A stretch of 64,000 nucleotides of DNA from Siphonodentalium dalli (lineage: Eukaryota > Mollusca > Scaphopoda > Gadilida > Siphonodentaliidae). This document shows, piece after piece, positions 11,573 to 22,406 of the stretch (position 1 is its first letter; the number at the start of each line of letters is the position of its first letter). The stretch spans positions 139,394,351 through 139,458,350 of the forward strand of contig CP136062.1 in the NCBI GenBank assembly GCA_032622095.1. Direction: 5' to 3'. The translations under genes and the position numbers were made by a program. Under the pieces are notes generated by a model that was not told where the DNA came from, searched no databases, and saw only the letters and a program-made list of their open reading frames with translations.

Positions 11573-11819
11573 CCCTTTCATGACGGGAGTTTCCTGAATT
11601 TTTGCGGAAACCCTGTGCCGATGCATACTCTTATATATGCGAGTTGACCATAGGTCGCCTCGCATATATAAGAGAATGCATTGGCCTAACAAATTTTGTA
11701 TTATTTTTAATAAATGTTAAAACATGTAAGAAACAAGGGGTACGCATCTAAGATGCTTTTGTCTAGTTTTTTGGCAGTCGAACCAAAGTTCTGCCAATAA
11801 GGTGCACAATTCCGGGAAA

Positions 11820-12230
11820 AAAGTTGAACAGTGGTATATTATTGCAATAGACCGATATACCAAATATCAATTGAATCCGTTAATATTTCATTGAGTTATC
11901 GCCCTAACGGTGATAAAATTGTTATTAAAATAGAAAAACTAAGACCCATAACTCTGATAACTCCGGAATTTTTTTTCGGACAAACCAAGTTTTCAAATTC
12001 GTCCCAGATATTGTTGCAAGAGACTCATATACCAAATATTGTTGAAGTCGGTTAATATTTCATCGAGTTATCACGCCAACGGTGATCAAATTGCTAAAAA
12101 TAGACAAACTAAGACCCATAACTCCGGAAAAAAAATTCGGACAAACCTGGTTTTCGAACTCATCCGAGATATTGTTGCAAGAGTCTCATATACCAAATAT
12201 TGTTGAAATTTGTTAATATTTGCACTTGTC
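11820..12230. repeat. ~160-bp tandem repeat inside the composite element
   Basis: About two and a half units share 'tataccaaatattgttgaa', 'cgagttatcgc' and 'aagacccataactc'. The units differ at many positions, so the array is old or was copied with errors. ORFs here are accidental. Confidence 0.75.
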
Positions 12231-12441
12231 AAAAAGTTCGGACGTGACCCATTTTCTACAGGCAGTAAATAGTCATTGGGAGCAACTCGCATGCCAAATT
12301 TTTTTGGAATCCGTTTACAAAGTTATAAGGCATTCTTTAGGTCTGCCCGCCGCCGCCCGCCCACCAACCGTCCCCTGTCAAACCATAAGTCGAGTTTTTT
12401 AAAAACTCGACTAAAAATGAAACAAAACTGATCAAATATTG

Positions 12442-12923
12442 TTAAAGGTACTCAATCCGATAAAACTCCTCTCAATTACTATTTCAATGGCTTCGGGGGT
12501 CAAAAATATTTTATTCGAGTCGAGTAAGTCACCCAGCTCAGATTTGTTAGATATCGATTTTAGAAATCTATTATTTTTCATTATCGGGAATTCTTTCTGG
12601 CCCAGAACTCAGTCAAAATTTCGTTATTATTACCACTTGATTATAGAGTTATCCATCCTTGTCTGTTTGAATAGAGTTTTGGTGTAAAATCTCGAGCAGG
12701 TTACCAAATTGACGGCAGTTATTAGTACTCATCTCGAGCAATTAACAAATTTCAAAAATCAATATCTAATAACTCTGAGCTTTGTTTGATGGGTTCCTCG
12801 ACTCGTATCAAATATTTTTTACCCCCAAAGCCAAAGAAATAGTAATATAGGACCCTCTGATCGTATTGTTGTTGTTGGAATCTGTTGACATGGGGACCCT
12901 CTTTACGGATTGAGTACCTTTAA
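12442..12923. mobile_element. Family H element, copy 1 (TTAA-type ends)
   Basis: The ends are TTAAAGGTACTCAATCCG and its complement CGGATTGAGTACCTTTAA, an 18-bp exact inverted repeat if TTAA is counted. The interior carries 'ttatcagatatcgattt' and 'ggcttcgggg' phrases shared with 24680-25120, 27624-28030, 33170-33325 and 49345-49745. It is nested in the composite at 11573-13249. Confidence 0.75.
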
Positions 12924-12924
12924 A

Positions 12925-13137
12925 GAATGTAAGAAAAAATAAGCAAAATTGATAAAGAATGTAAGAAACAAATTATAAAAAATTGTTAAAGAATGTAAGA
13001 AAAAATTATAAAAAATGATAAAATTGTTAAAGAATATAAGAAAAAATTATAAATTTGTTTATAGAATGTAAGAATAAATTATAAAAAAAATGACAAAAAT
13101 TGTTAAAGGATGTAAGAAAAAATGATAAAAATTGTTT
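12925..13137. repeat. Short AT-rich tandem array
   Basis: A ~30-bp unit of the form 'gttaaagaatgtaagaaaaa' plus 'attataaaaa' repeats about seven times. The same unit appears once or twice inside the element at 16907-17301, linking the two. Confidence 0.8.
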
Positions 13138-13277
13138 GGCCAATGCATTCTCTTATACACGTATATGCAAGGTCGACTCGCATATATAAGAAAATGCATT
13201 GGCATAGGGTCTTTATTGTTGCACCAACGCAGCTCCTGTCATGAAAGGGTTATGGATTACGATAAGATTTAACTGAC

Positions 13278-13361
13278 CTGAGGCTTTGACTCTATTGTTG
13301 GGTCGAGTATCAGCTTCCCAATATTTTTCCTATCATGCATCTTCTGCATGGCACTGCCAAT
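13278..13361 (-). CDS. VAT1L: VAT1L exon encoding the end of the catalytic fold
   Basis: Splice signals on the - strand are cctttcag|ATTGGC and CCTCAG|gtcagt. The 28 codons read IGSAMQKMHDRKNIGKLI then LDPTIESKPQ. Human VAT1L has AMQRIHDRGNIGKLILD at this place. This is the last strand of the MDR fold; a divergent tail follows in the next exon. Both flanking introns are phase 0. Confidence 0.95.
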
Positions 13362-13493
13362 CTGAAAGGAAATTAATCTCATTAAGTCAACTGATTCTGG
13401 TTTCCTTTGTTATCTTAGACCTGGATGTCACAACATTTATAGTATTTATGCTGCTGTTCAGTTATAACCTGTTCTTTACTAAACACTCATTAA

Positions 13494-13675
13494 CCCTCCC
13501 ATAGGGAGTCTCCCATATGTAAAAGAATACATTGGTCAAACAATAATTACCTTGACCTTGTAAACATATCAGCCAGTGCATTCTGTTAAATATGCCGGGC
13601 TTTCTATATAAGAAAATGCCTGGCACATGGTCTTTAATGCTGCACCAGCATAGCTCCCCGTCATGGACCTCGGGG
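13494..13675. mobile_element. Family B MITE, internally shortened copy
   Basis: TTAA lies on both sides (13490-13493 and 13676-13679). The right end (gcaccagcatagctcc ... catggacc) fits the family, but the left arm is diverged and shortened. It lies 130 bp upstream (in gene terms) of the VAT1L exon at 13278-13361. Confidence 0.65.
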
Positions 13676-13759
13676 TTAACAATTCTCTTAGGAAATGTTC
13701 ATAAATTAAAAAACTGTCATATTAGCCATTTGTTAAACATATTATCTCTCTGGCGTCTG

Positions 13760-14076
13760 AGGGGCCTCGGTGGCTCAATCGGTTAGGGGTACAACTCCAA
13801 GCCGTTTCGCCCTCCAGCGCTGGCGATTAGGGTTCAAATCCACATGTTTCCATCGTGGACTTTGTAACTCGAAATCGTTATCTGGTGGAGTTACCAGTTA
13901 CTCGCCGATGGCCGGTGGTTTGCCGCACATGGTTGACAAGTTTATCAGCCATTGAAATCACTGTTAGATTAGTCGCAAGTGTGCGGATTTCCTCCACCAC
14001 TAAAACTGGCAATGTCGTGATATGGCCTTAGTGGCTAAAGCGACAATAAACCCCAATCAATCAATCAATCAATCAA
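13760..14076 (+). mobile_element. tRNA-derived SINE, complete, with target duplication
   Basis: The head resembles a tRNA gene with an A box (TGGCTCAATCGG) at about 13771-13782 and a B box (GGTTCAAATCC) at about 13830-13840. The body is ~200 bp and the tail ends in five TCAA units. A 13-bp exact direct repeat TCTCTGGCGTCTG flanks it (13747-13759 and 14077-14089), so the element is whole and fairly young. SINEs borrow a partner LINE for insertion; the partner is not evident here. It is transcribed opposite to VAT1L. Confidence 0.9.
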
Positions 14077-14220
14077 TCTCTGGCGTCTGCATTTTTATCA
14101 TGTTTTGTATGTCCGTCATTTGCTCATGTATCCTGAACATGCCTTCAGATCAGCAACAGACCATTTCAATGTCTACTATTATAACTGGTGGGAGAATCAA
14201 TATAGCAAATAAATGGTTAA

Positions 14221-14425
14221 CCATTTCTATACTAAATACTCATTGATGAGTAGTTCCCTTTGGAAATGTTCAAATAATGAGTTCAACAACGACCAAATTT
14301 AAACATCTCCCACCTCTCTGTCTGTCATCTGCTTTATTACCGGAACACCCATCTAAATGAATAATAGATCATTCAAATGTATACTTTTATAACTGAATGG
14401 GAGAATCCATTCAGTATAGAAAGGG
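14221..14425. mobile_element. TTAA-flanked MITE, family Q, copy 2
   Basis: TTAA occurs at 14217-14220 and 14426-14429. The left end is CCATTTCTATACTAAATAC and the right end is the complement of CCCTTTCTATACTGAATGG. This copy defines the family best. Confidence 0.85.
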
Positions 14426-14472
14426 TTAACCCAAAAGAGTGCAGTAATAATGACAGGAAATGGATTTCAGCG

Positions 14473-14496
14473 CCCCCCCCCCCCCCCCCCCCCCCC
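14473..14496 (+). repeat. Poly(C) tract, 24 bases
   Basis: An uninterrupted run of 24 C. Long G/C homopolymers recur in this window (29204-29217, 29288-29305, 43166-43182, 47107-47122, 60487-60502), which is unusual in an AT-rich sequence. Confidence 0.95.
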
Positions 14497-14635
14497 ACAG
14501 ACTCACTAGTGGAAACTTATTAATATTAAGTCAGTTTTCTGTTAAAACTGAAGACAATTTCTGATAGTATTCAACAGAACATTGAATACTTAAAGATGTA
14601 TTCCAGGTTCCATGCTAAGTCTTTTTGGAACAATA

Positions 14636-14848
14636 CAGTAATGCCCTAAATAATCGACTCCTTAACCACAGCAGAATTATGGGTAACTTTTCAGGATTTA
14701 GTCGGAAATATGGCTTGTTGTCATTCATCGGAAAGCTCTCAGTGAGAGCTTTCCAATGAACGGCAACAAGCCATTTTTCCGACTAAATCCTGAAAAGTTA
14801 CCCATAATTCTGCTGTGGTTAAGGAGTCGATTATTTAGGGCATTATTA
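14636..14848. mobile_element. TA-flanked palindromic MITE, family A, copy 1
   Basis: The element is a near-perfect 210-bp palindrome. It starts CAGTAATGCCCTAAATAA, has a centre at the phrase 'gctctcagtgagagc', and mirrors itself to the end. Twelve copies exist in the window, each flanked by TA where the end is intact. The TA target suggests the Tc1/mariner superfamily. Transcribed copies would fold into a ~100-bp hairpin. Confidence 0.9.
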
Positions 14849-14849
14849 T

Positions 14850-15590
14850 ATGTTATTATAAACTTCAGAATATTGTTGTCCATATATTGAAGATGTGCAA
14901 CATGTATATAGATGACAGAAAAATTATTTTAATTTTTTTAATTTCTTCAACAAAGCGACATCGACTTGCCATGTTTTCGGGGGACACTGTGGTCTGCTGA
15001 CCTTTTATTTTACTAGTAAGTGTAATCTTTTTGGCTCTGGCTCTAAGGGCATTATTAACCAACAGCCCATGGTAAGCAGCAGAATAATGTCGATCTTTAA
15101 AAAAAATTGTTTCTTTGCAGAATACATAGGGTCACTATTCAGTCATTTTGAGGCAATGTTAGTCATTTTCGCATAGCTGGTTCTGGGAGATATCATTATC
15201 AGTTGCAATATTTTACCCATCTGTTTGCCACTGTTAGTTTTGTAAATTTACTGTTCTAAAGCCACCAGTTTTAACCATCAACCTGATGTTGTCCATGTTT
15301 ACAAATCGATTGGAGGCTAGGTCGCCGCCAAGAAATACTAGATAGGCACAACTTCAAAAATAAACAGACTTACATGTACTAAATAATGCCAACAGTGAAA
15401 TTTAATTTGGAAAGTAGTTTACTTTTGGTCTAAAAATTTATGTACTTTCCACTAAATTGGTAGGAAAATTTAACAAACTGAACCTAATTTTGGTCTAAGA
15501 TTGCCAAATTTCCAACCACTATTGTTTCAGGCATGAAATTGACAAATGTTAAACAATTTTGTTTGGGTAAGACAACTCCACCTACCCTGT
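14850..15590. other. VAT1L intron, nothing recognised
   Basis: No ORF or clear repeat was recognised. A weak short ORF on the - strand at 14865-15062 has no support. Confidence 0.5.
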
Positions 15591-15599
15591 AACCACATC

Positions 15600-15970
15600 T
15601 GTAGCAGTGGCGTCACTTGGAATAGGTATATTGAAGTTTTTTCCTCGGATTATCTGCCAGCAAGGCAGATTCATTCAGATAAGACAATACCATCAACCCA
15701 AGTGTTAAGATAAACATTATTAATATTCATTGCATTGTGCATTGTGCAGTGACCCCATTTGTGATAGGTATTCTCAAGTTGTGATTATGTGCAACAGCTC
15801 TAATGATCTTCACTGAGGCAAGTTCAATATATACATTATATCGATCGGTGATATATACGGTGAAGTGAAACAGCTCTGATTATCTCCTGCCAGTGGGGCA
15901 TGTTCAATCAGATAAGACAATAGCACAGACCCAAGTGTTAAGATTAACTTCATTAATATTCATGACAGTT
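15600..15970. repeat. Direct repeat abutting a VAT1L donor site
   Basis: A ~85-bp segment at 15650-15740 (cagataagacaatacc ... aagtgttaagataaac) recurs at 15885-15970 with few changes. Shorter echoes ('cagctctgattatct', 'aataggtatattgaag') lie between. The right copy ends about 20 bp from the donor of the exon at 15994-16188. Confidence 0.7.
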
Positions 15971-15993
15971 AAATGTCAAAAGTAGTCACTTAC

Positions 15994-16188
15994 GTCCTCG
16001 AATGCGAAAACAGAATCAATAACTGGTTTGATTCTGCCTTCATTATAGAGCTGAAACAGTTTGTTCATGATGTCTGCTAAATACTGGTGCCTGTTCTGTT
16101 TGAACGCCAGCTGTCGCAGTTGGAATCCAGCGATCATCTTATTCTCATCATACAGCTTTATAGGGCTTATCTTATCTACTTGCCACCA
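15994..16188 (-). CDS. VAT1L: VAT1L exon, long C-terminal catalytic segment
   Basis: Signals on the - strand are ctcttttcag|TGGTGG and GAGGAC|gtaagt. The 65 codons begin WWQVDKISPIKLYDENKMIA and end IKPVIDSVFAFED. The human VAT1L segment starts WWQVEKVNPIKLYEENKVIA. This is close identity over an otherwise unusual MDR insert, and it separates VAT1L from ordinary quinone oxidoreductases. Frame is open on both sides, introns phase 0. The open frame continues past the exon in intron, but that part is not conserved. Confidence 0.97.
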
Positions 16189-16373
16189 CTGAAAAGAGAA
16201 AGCAGCTGGATATAAGAAATCAATAATGGATTGGATAGGAGACATCACATTTGTGTAGTATGACTGGCATAGAGCTGTCAGATCCAATCTTTCTATTGGT
16301 GTAACCGTTAATTACTATAGTGTGTGGTCGTTATTTTGTCCCCTGTTGGGATTCAGCTCACATGGTGACAGTA

Positions 16374-16516
16374 CAGTAATGCCCTAAATAATCGACTCCT
16401 TAACCACAGCAGAATTATGGGTAACTTTTCAGGATTTAGTCGGAAATATGGCTTGTTGCCACTCATCAGAAAGCTCTCACTGGTTATAAAGGAGTCAATT
16501 ATTTAGGGCATTACTG
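16374..16516. mobile_element. Family A palindromic MITE, deleted centre
   Basis: It begins CAGTAATGCCC and ends GGGCATTACTG with TA on both sides. The second half of the palindrome is mostly missing. It is inserted in a unit of the 60-bp array (16340-24400). Confidence 0.85.
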
Positions 16517-16906
16517 TATGCAGTGATCATGGGTGGCTCCTTCTAGTAGTGACAGTATGTATTGATCATACTGCTTTTCAGCCTCCTCTACGTTAGGGTG
16601 CAACGTTCAGGCATATAGCGACTAGTAAGTACCGACATAGCTTTTCTGGGGATTACGTCGTTGATATATATATAGCGTCACCAGAAATCCCATAGGTAAC
16701 CAGCGCCCAGGTGTACTGGAGCATAGGAAAGCAGTATAGCTCATGACGTCGTATCCGAAAATAGTAGGGGGCGAAATTCCGCACCCAAAGATGGTGGCAC
16801 TTACTGGACTCTGACAGCGGAAGCGTTACGTCGTGGAGTTGGATGGAACATTGAGCAGAGTGTCTGAGCCAGGTATGAGACTTACTGCTTGTGGGACAAA
16901 TATTAA

Positions 16907-17301
16907 CCCTTTACCCAACAGAACGGCCCTGTGCCAATGCATTCTCTTATATATGCGAGTCGACCATAGGTCGCCTCGCATATATAAGAGAATGCATTGG
17001 CTTAACACATTAAAAATTATAAAATTGTTAAAGAATGTAAGAAAAAATGGTAAAAAGTGTTAAAAAAAGATTTTGTTTAGGCCAATGCATTCTCTTATAT
17101 ATGCGAGGCGACCTATGGTCGACTCGCATATATAAGAGAATGCATTGGCACAGGGCATAACTGTAACTATCAAAATGTGGTCAAGGAGCCGGTTCCAATG
17201 ATATCCATATTTGTATGGTTTTATTGAGACAGACCAAAGATATTTTAGGCTGTTGAAGCTTTATTTGGCCGTTTTATTTGGCCGTTTTGTTGGGTAAAGG
17301 G
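16907..17301. mobile_element. TTAA-flanked element with family-B hairpins
   Basis: TTAA occurs at 16903-16906 and 17302-17305. Its ends are CCCTTTACCCAACA and TGTTGGGTAAAGGG, a 14-bp exact inverted repeat different from family B. Inside are two near-perfect hairpins around GCATTCTCTTATATATGCGA as in family B, and the AT-rich unit seen at 12925-13137. It appears to be a chimera or a sister family. The two ORFs of 60-76 codons here are accidental. Confidence 0.85.
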
Positions 17302-17397
17302 TTAAAGTGGCTCCCTCTGGTGATGACAGTAATCATACCGCTGGTGGGATAGATAATAACGTGGCGTTAGTATGCAGTGATCATAAATAGATTTTAA

Positions 17398-17651
17398 CGC
17401 TTTCATGATGGGAGCTGCACTGGCACAGCATTAAAGATCCTGTGCCAATGGATTCTCTTATACATGCGAGTCTCACATAGGGAGCTTCACATATTTTAGA
17501 GAATACACTGGCTTACAAGGTCATGGTAAATATTGTTAGGGCAATTTATTCTCTTATATATACAAGGCTCACCTTAGAGACTCGCATATATAAGAGAATG
17601 TATTGGCGATGGGTTTTTGCAAAATTTCAGGAAGCTCCAGTCATGAAAGGG
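17398..17651. mobile_element. Family B double-hairpin MITE
   Basis: TTAA occurs at 17394-17397 and 17652-17655. The right end is the complement of CCCTTTCATGACTGGAGC. Both internal hairpins are present but diverged. Confidence 0.85.
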
Positions 17652-17939
17652 TTAATGTGGCTCCCACTGTAGCGGAGATAGTATGTTGTAATCATACCAT
17701 TTGTGTGACAAATATTAAAGTGGCTCCATCTTGTGATGACAGTATGCAGTAATCACACAGCTGGTTGGATAGATATTTAAGTGGCCCCCTCTAGTGATGA
17801 CAGACAGACAGTATGCAGTGATCATACCACTGGTGGGAGAAATATTAAATTGGTTTCCTCCAGCGGTGACAGTATGCTGTCATGAGGACATCATAGTGCT
17901 TGTTGGAGAAATATAAAGTATGCAATGTTCATTCCCCTG

Positions 17940-18650
17940 GTGGGATAAAATTTATACTGGTATCCACATGAGTTTTTTCTAACAGTTTTTCAGTATTCAG
18001 TCATATCGCGATATCAGTTAGTATATCGTGAAGTTGGTTTAGAATAAAACAGATAATCGGCATTCTCTAGATCATACCATGAATCTCTACTCTGCCTAAC
18101 GCCCGCATAGATCATATTCCATCAGTACAAAACCTGGGAACTTTTTGATGTTCTGACTCCTTCTGACAGGGAACTTTAGAACATTGAACAAAACAAGGCA
18201 GCCAATATATTTCTTTGTTTATATTTGTTTCTCCGTAATCAACTTCAAAGTATGGGGTCGTCCCAGCTCGAAAATGCATGCTTTTTGTGACTTTAGTGAG
18301 CCGATATCACAAAAAACACTGAATTAATTACCCTGGAGACAGCTGAAGAATGAATTACCCTGAAGAAATTCCCTGATTGTAAGTGGTGCATAGCAAACTC
18401 GCCCATCAAGTCCCTTAAATAATGTCATCTCAAGCTGGGACTTTCGCCTACTGATGAATAAACTATTAAGCAACAGACTATATACTTTATTTTGTTTTGT
18501 CTCGGCTTGTCCCAGGACTTATCACTGGGACAAAAATGCCGATGTATTTTCTGTTGGCCACGTTTCTTGCCATATATGAGAGATTCATGGCATGATCTCG
18601 TATTTCTCTGTCTACGGACCAGCACAGCTGCAGTCATGAAAGGGTTAAAT
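17940..18650. other. Intron with one family-B-like end and a diverged repeat
   Basis: At 18625-18644 the sequence 'gcagtcatgaaaggg' followed by TTAA is a family-B right end without a visible left partner. The segment 18065-18190 ('ataccatgaatctct', 'aaaacctgggaa', 'tgacagggaa') is similar to 53693-53815. No exon was seen. Confidence 0.55.
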
Positions 18651-18708
18651 AGTAGAACAAGATAAAAATGTAATAGCCCTCACATGACGACCGTATGCAG
18701 TCATCATA

Positions 18709-18921
18709 CAGTAATACCCTAAGTAATCGACTCCTTAACCACAGCAGAATTATGGGTAACTTTTCAGGATTTAGTCGGATATATGGCTTGTTGCCATTCA
18801 ATGGAAAGCTCTCAGTGAGACCTTTCCGATGAATGGCAACAAGCCATATTTCCGACTAAATCCTGAAAAGTTACCCATAATTCTGCTGTGGTTAAGGAGT
18901 CAATTACTTGGGGCATTACTG
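18709..18921. mobile_element. Family A palindromic MITE, copy 3
   Basis: Full length, with CAGTAATACCCTAAG at the left and its mirror at the right, flanked by TA. The palindrome centre is again 'gctctcagtgagacc'. Confidence 0.9.
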
Positions 18922-19027
18922 TACTGCTGGTGGGATAAAATTCAAGGTGGCTGCCAGTCTCCCATATGGAAGTTTTTCTCATATAATTCTAATTACTTTT
19001 ATAACTGAGTATTGGAAACATTGTTAA

Positions 19028-19294
19028 ACCTTTCTATACTAAATACTCATTGACGAGTAATTCCCGTAAGAAATGTTCTGTTAATAAGTTCAACAAACGA
19101 CCATAGAACTTTTTATCTAAACATTTCCCACCAATTAATATGAATCATTCTGCTCTTGTATTATCTGTTTTCTGTCTGTCATCTTTTTTTGTATCCTGAT
19201 CACCCCTCCAACTGAATAATTAGCTGTTCCAAATTGGAACTTCCAATGTATACTTTTATAACTGATTGGGAGAATCCATTTATTATAGAACGGG
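19028..19294. mobile_element. TTAA-type MITE, family Q, copy 3
   Basis: TTAA precedes it at 19024-19027 and TTAT follows. The ends match CCTTTCTATACTAAATAC and its complement. Confidence 0.75.
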
Positions 19295-19606
19295 TTATTA
19301 AATGTCAAAGATTTGTGATCTTGGCACCATCATTCTAAGTTTATCCAGGTATACAGTTTAGTATGAAAGGTTTAAGAAGAAATTAGATTATTTGTTAAAT
19401 CTGTAAAAAATCAATTGTTTGTTGATCAGTAACGAAGACCAGAGAAATTAGAATCTGAGATTGTCTAGTGTACCCATTGATTTATCAGTGCAAAGAATTG
19501 ATTTATTTCATGCTTTTAATTGTGTACTAAAGATAAAAATGTAATGTTATAACCCTTGTGTGGTGACAGCATAGAGTGATTATACTGCCAGTGGGATAAG
19601 ATTTAA

Positions 19607-20064
19607 AGCCCCACTTAATTTTTGAGTCTCCGATTATTTTTTTAGTGACTTGATATACGGTTTTAATAACAATCTATGCCATAAAATATGATTAAAATAC
19701 TATAATTCATCACTATTTGAAACATCTGTATCTCAGAAGATGCCCACAGAGAAATAGAAAACTGCTGAAGACTTCCCCCCTCTGGCAACCAGAATGCAAC
19801 AGAATTCAAACTTGTTCAATGAAACGGGAAGAACTCTATCTTTAATCTATAGAGTTATTCCCCCTGCATTGAAAAATAATACTGATTTTTACTTCAATCT
19901 TGATGACAAAACGAGCTGGAAACTCAACAAAAACAACATGTCTACAGTTTATTACAACGGATAAGTTGATAATACAATGTTTGGAGCTTTCTCTTTCAAA
20001 TGGTATATAATATGGCATATATTTTATATAAAGTAATCTGGGGGTTCGAAAATTAAGTGGGCCT
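19607..20064. mobile_element. TTAA-flanked element, family S
   Basis: TTAA lies at 19603-19606 and 20065-20068. The inverted ends are AGCCCCACTTAATTTTTGA and the complement of AGGCCCACTTAATTTTCGA. The 458-bp interior has no ORF. A right-hand remnant of the same family ends at 52189. Confidence 0.8.
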
Positions 20065-20122
20065 TTAAAGTGGTTTATAAATTAGGTCATTCTTTTTCAC
20101 ATAGATCTCAGTTCCCTTCATA

Positions 20123-20270
20123 CAGTAATGCCCTAAATAATTGACTCCTTAGCCAGAGCAGAATTATAGGTAACTTTTCAGGATTTAGTCAGAATATGGC
20201 CTGTTGCCATTCATCGGAAAGCTCTCACTGAGATCTTTCCGATGAATGGCAACAAGACATATTTCCAAGT
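20123..20270. mobile_element. Family A MITE, truncated copy 4
   Basis: The left arm and centre of the palindrome are present, but the right arm stops near 20270 at 'aacaagacatatttcc'. TA precedes it. Confidence 0.8.
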
Positions 20271-20345
20271 AATGTCAATGATTTGTCATCTTGTCATAAC
20301 CTCTAAGTTATCTAGTGTTATATCAAAGGTTTAGGTTGATATTAT

Positions 20346-20498
20346 ACAGTTATCGCCCGCGATTGAGTGAGACACGGGGATTTGTCGCCCGCTCGAGACC
20401 TGGAATGTCACCCGAGGGCCGCCAGGCCCGATGGTGACATTCCAGGTCGAGAGCGGCGACAAATCCCCATGTCTCACGAAAACAAGGGTGATAACTGT
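20346..20498. mobile_element. GC-rich foldback element, family E, copy 1
   Basis: A 153-bp inverted repeat from ACAGTTATCGCCCGCG to its mirror. The arms include GGATTTGTCGCC and 'gacctggaatgtcaccc'. It is GC-rich against an AT-rich background. A relative at 34010-34124 shares the outer ACAGTTNTCGCCC and the 'tttgtc' core. Confidence 0.75.
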
Positions 20499-20499
20499 T

Positions 20500-21800
20500 T
20501 TGTTATCTGACAAAGGAGTACACACGAACCTCCTTAATAGCAGGCATAAATGCGCGCATATATTCTTTAATCCAGTTCGAAAAGTAAATTTTATGTTGGA
20601 ATCATCGCTATTTAGAAAATAAAACATTCATAATCTGGATCAATTAACAGACCCGTCATTTGCGCAGCTATCCTCCGGTCAGTTTGCTGGTTGCATGGTG
20701 GAAATCGGTTAACGGAAAGAGGAGTAAAGCAATTTCGAAGTTGATTAGCCATGCAGCGAAATGTTCGGTTTCGTTTCAAATGAGCGTGTTAATTTCCAGA
20801 ATGCTAAAATGTGAAACTAACACGTTGTAGTAGTGCAAAAACAAATTGACATATGTCACAGATTGTTACGCAACATACGGGTATTCTCTGAAGTCTGAGG
20901 AATGTATTGAAGAAAAAGAAATAGTCAATTGATAAACAGTGGCTATTTGATCTAGTACATAAACGTAGTTGTAACGTATGTACATCGTATGTGCAATTGT
21001 CTGCAGCACATACCAACTGCATAATAAGGTTTATCTATTTGTCCCACGGTCTTTATTATTAATATAAAAAGGTCCAATAGGAACATTACACATTATAACG
21101 GATTTGTGCCTGTGATAACACCATTTATACATAGCGTGCTTTAATTGCAAATAAAAAAACACACAATTAGCAAACACCACAGTTCGCGGTTGTTATGAAA
21201 CAGTGGGGTTTATAAAAACAGTGTTTTTCGAAATTATTAGAGAGCTGTCAGAGAATCTCTGCGCGTTGAGTTCTTCGTAGTTCTATATTTACTGGTAACA
21301 GCTGAGCGGTCAATAACTGCGACAATGTTACCCTCGAGGGTAATAAGGTGATTTACGGCCCGCCATGTGACGCACTCTCAGCCAATCAGAAGAGAGGAAA
21401 ATGGGATGAAGGATAACAATAGGTTATATGTTATTGCATATAAATAGGATAATACAAATTTAAAGACATATTATGCGCTTACTTCTGTGAATAGAACTGA
21501 CATTTTAGTAACCAAGCACTATGTCCACTGGAAGAATGTTGCAATCAATTAGATTATCGAAACACATTCCAAACACATCGACTGCCATTTCAGAGAACAC
21601 AACGTTAGAACTATGCACAAATGTAAATATATACTACTTTATTTGGAAAGAATTATTGGGCATAAACATTACAGTATTGATTCCGCAAATAGTCACTGCT
21701 TTTGATATCAAATTTAAAAAAAAAAAATTATTTTGGCATGATTCTTTGTTAATTTACTCTGAACTCCTCAGTGGAGTGTTTCATATCACTTTAAACTGTC
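20500..21800. other. Intron, nothing assigned
   Basis: No exon was recognised. A perfect 16-bp palindrome (TTACCCTCGAGGGTAA) lies near 21328-21343, and a CCAAT-like motif (agccaatcagaag) near 21380. They suggest a possible transposon end or promoter relic, but nothing else supports either. Confidence 0.4.
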
Positions 21801-22406
21801 AAATCGATTTTCTGTTGAAGACCAGAGAAATTAGGAACTAAGATTGTCACCCAATGATTAATCAGTACAACATTGATTTCTTTCATGCTTTTACTAAGAT
21901 AAAAATGTAACAAACCTCACACTGTGACAGTATGCGTTCATCATAGCGCTAATGGTATACAATTTTTGGTGGCTCTCACATGAATTTTTCAGGCAGAAAC
22001 TTGTGTTCCTTTCGTAAATGTAAATTTGAAATATAATTCCGAAAACTAGTCATCATGACATCACCTCTAAATGGGTATCAAAGATTTAAGATGAAATTTA
22101 GATTCTATGTTTTGTATAGGAAAATAAAAAGTAAAACTATGAAATCAATATTCCGTTGGACACTGACAACGACCAGGGAAATTAAAAACCAAGATTGTCA
22201 TCTAGCACACCCATTGATTTAATTATCTGTGCAAAGTTGATTTCTTTTATGCTTTTGCTACCAAAGGGTAAGATGAAATGTAATAACCCTAAATCACATG
22301 GTGACAGTTCTCAGTGACATTACTGCTATTTTGATAAAAACGATAGCTCCTACATGAGTTTTATTTTTCATATTGACATCATAGCTGATTTTGGGAAATG
22401 TTTTAA

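Larger units (their letters stand above)
11573..13249. mobile_element. Long TTAT-flanked relative of family B, composite
   Basis: The left end CCCTTTCATGACGGGAG and right end CTCCTGTCATGAAAGGG are complementary, and both are flanked by TTAT, a variant of TTAA. Each end carries one family-B hairpin (11612-11690 and 13138-13206). The 1.4-kb interior holds three other repeats: a ~160-bp tandem array, a family-H element and a short AT-rich array. It could be a long non-autonomous element or two elements plus insertions. It has no transposase ORF. Confidence 0.65.

Noticed and set aside
13763-13845. Possible tRNA gene with A and B boxes
   Set aside because: The tRNA-like head is joined to a 230-bp body and a TCAA tail with a 13-bp target duplication, so it is a SINE. 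The cloverleaf stems do not pair well.
21300-21420. CCAAT-like motif and 16-bp palindrome suggesting a promoter
   Set aside because: No TATA, no exon or start codon context downstream, and the site is deep in a VAT1L intron. Chance or a transposon relic is more likely.
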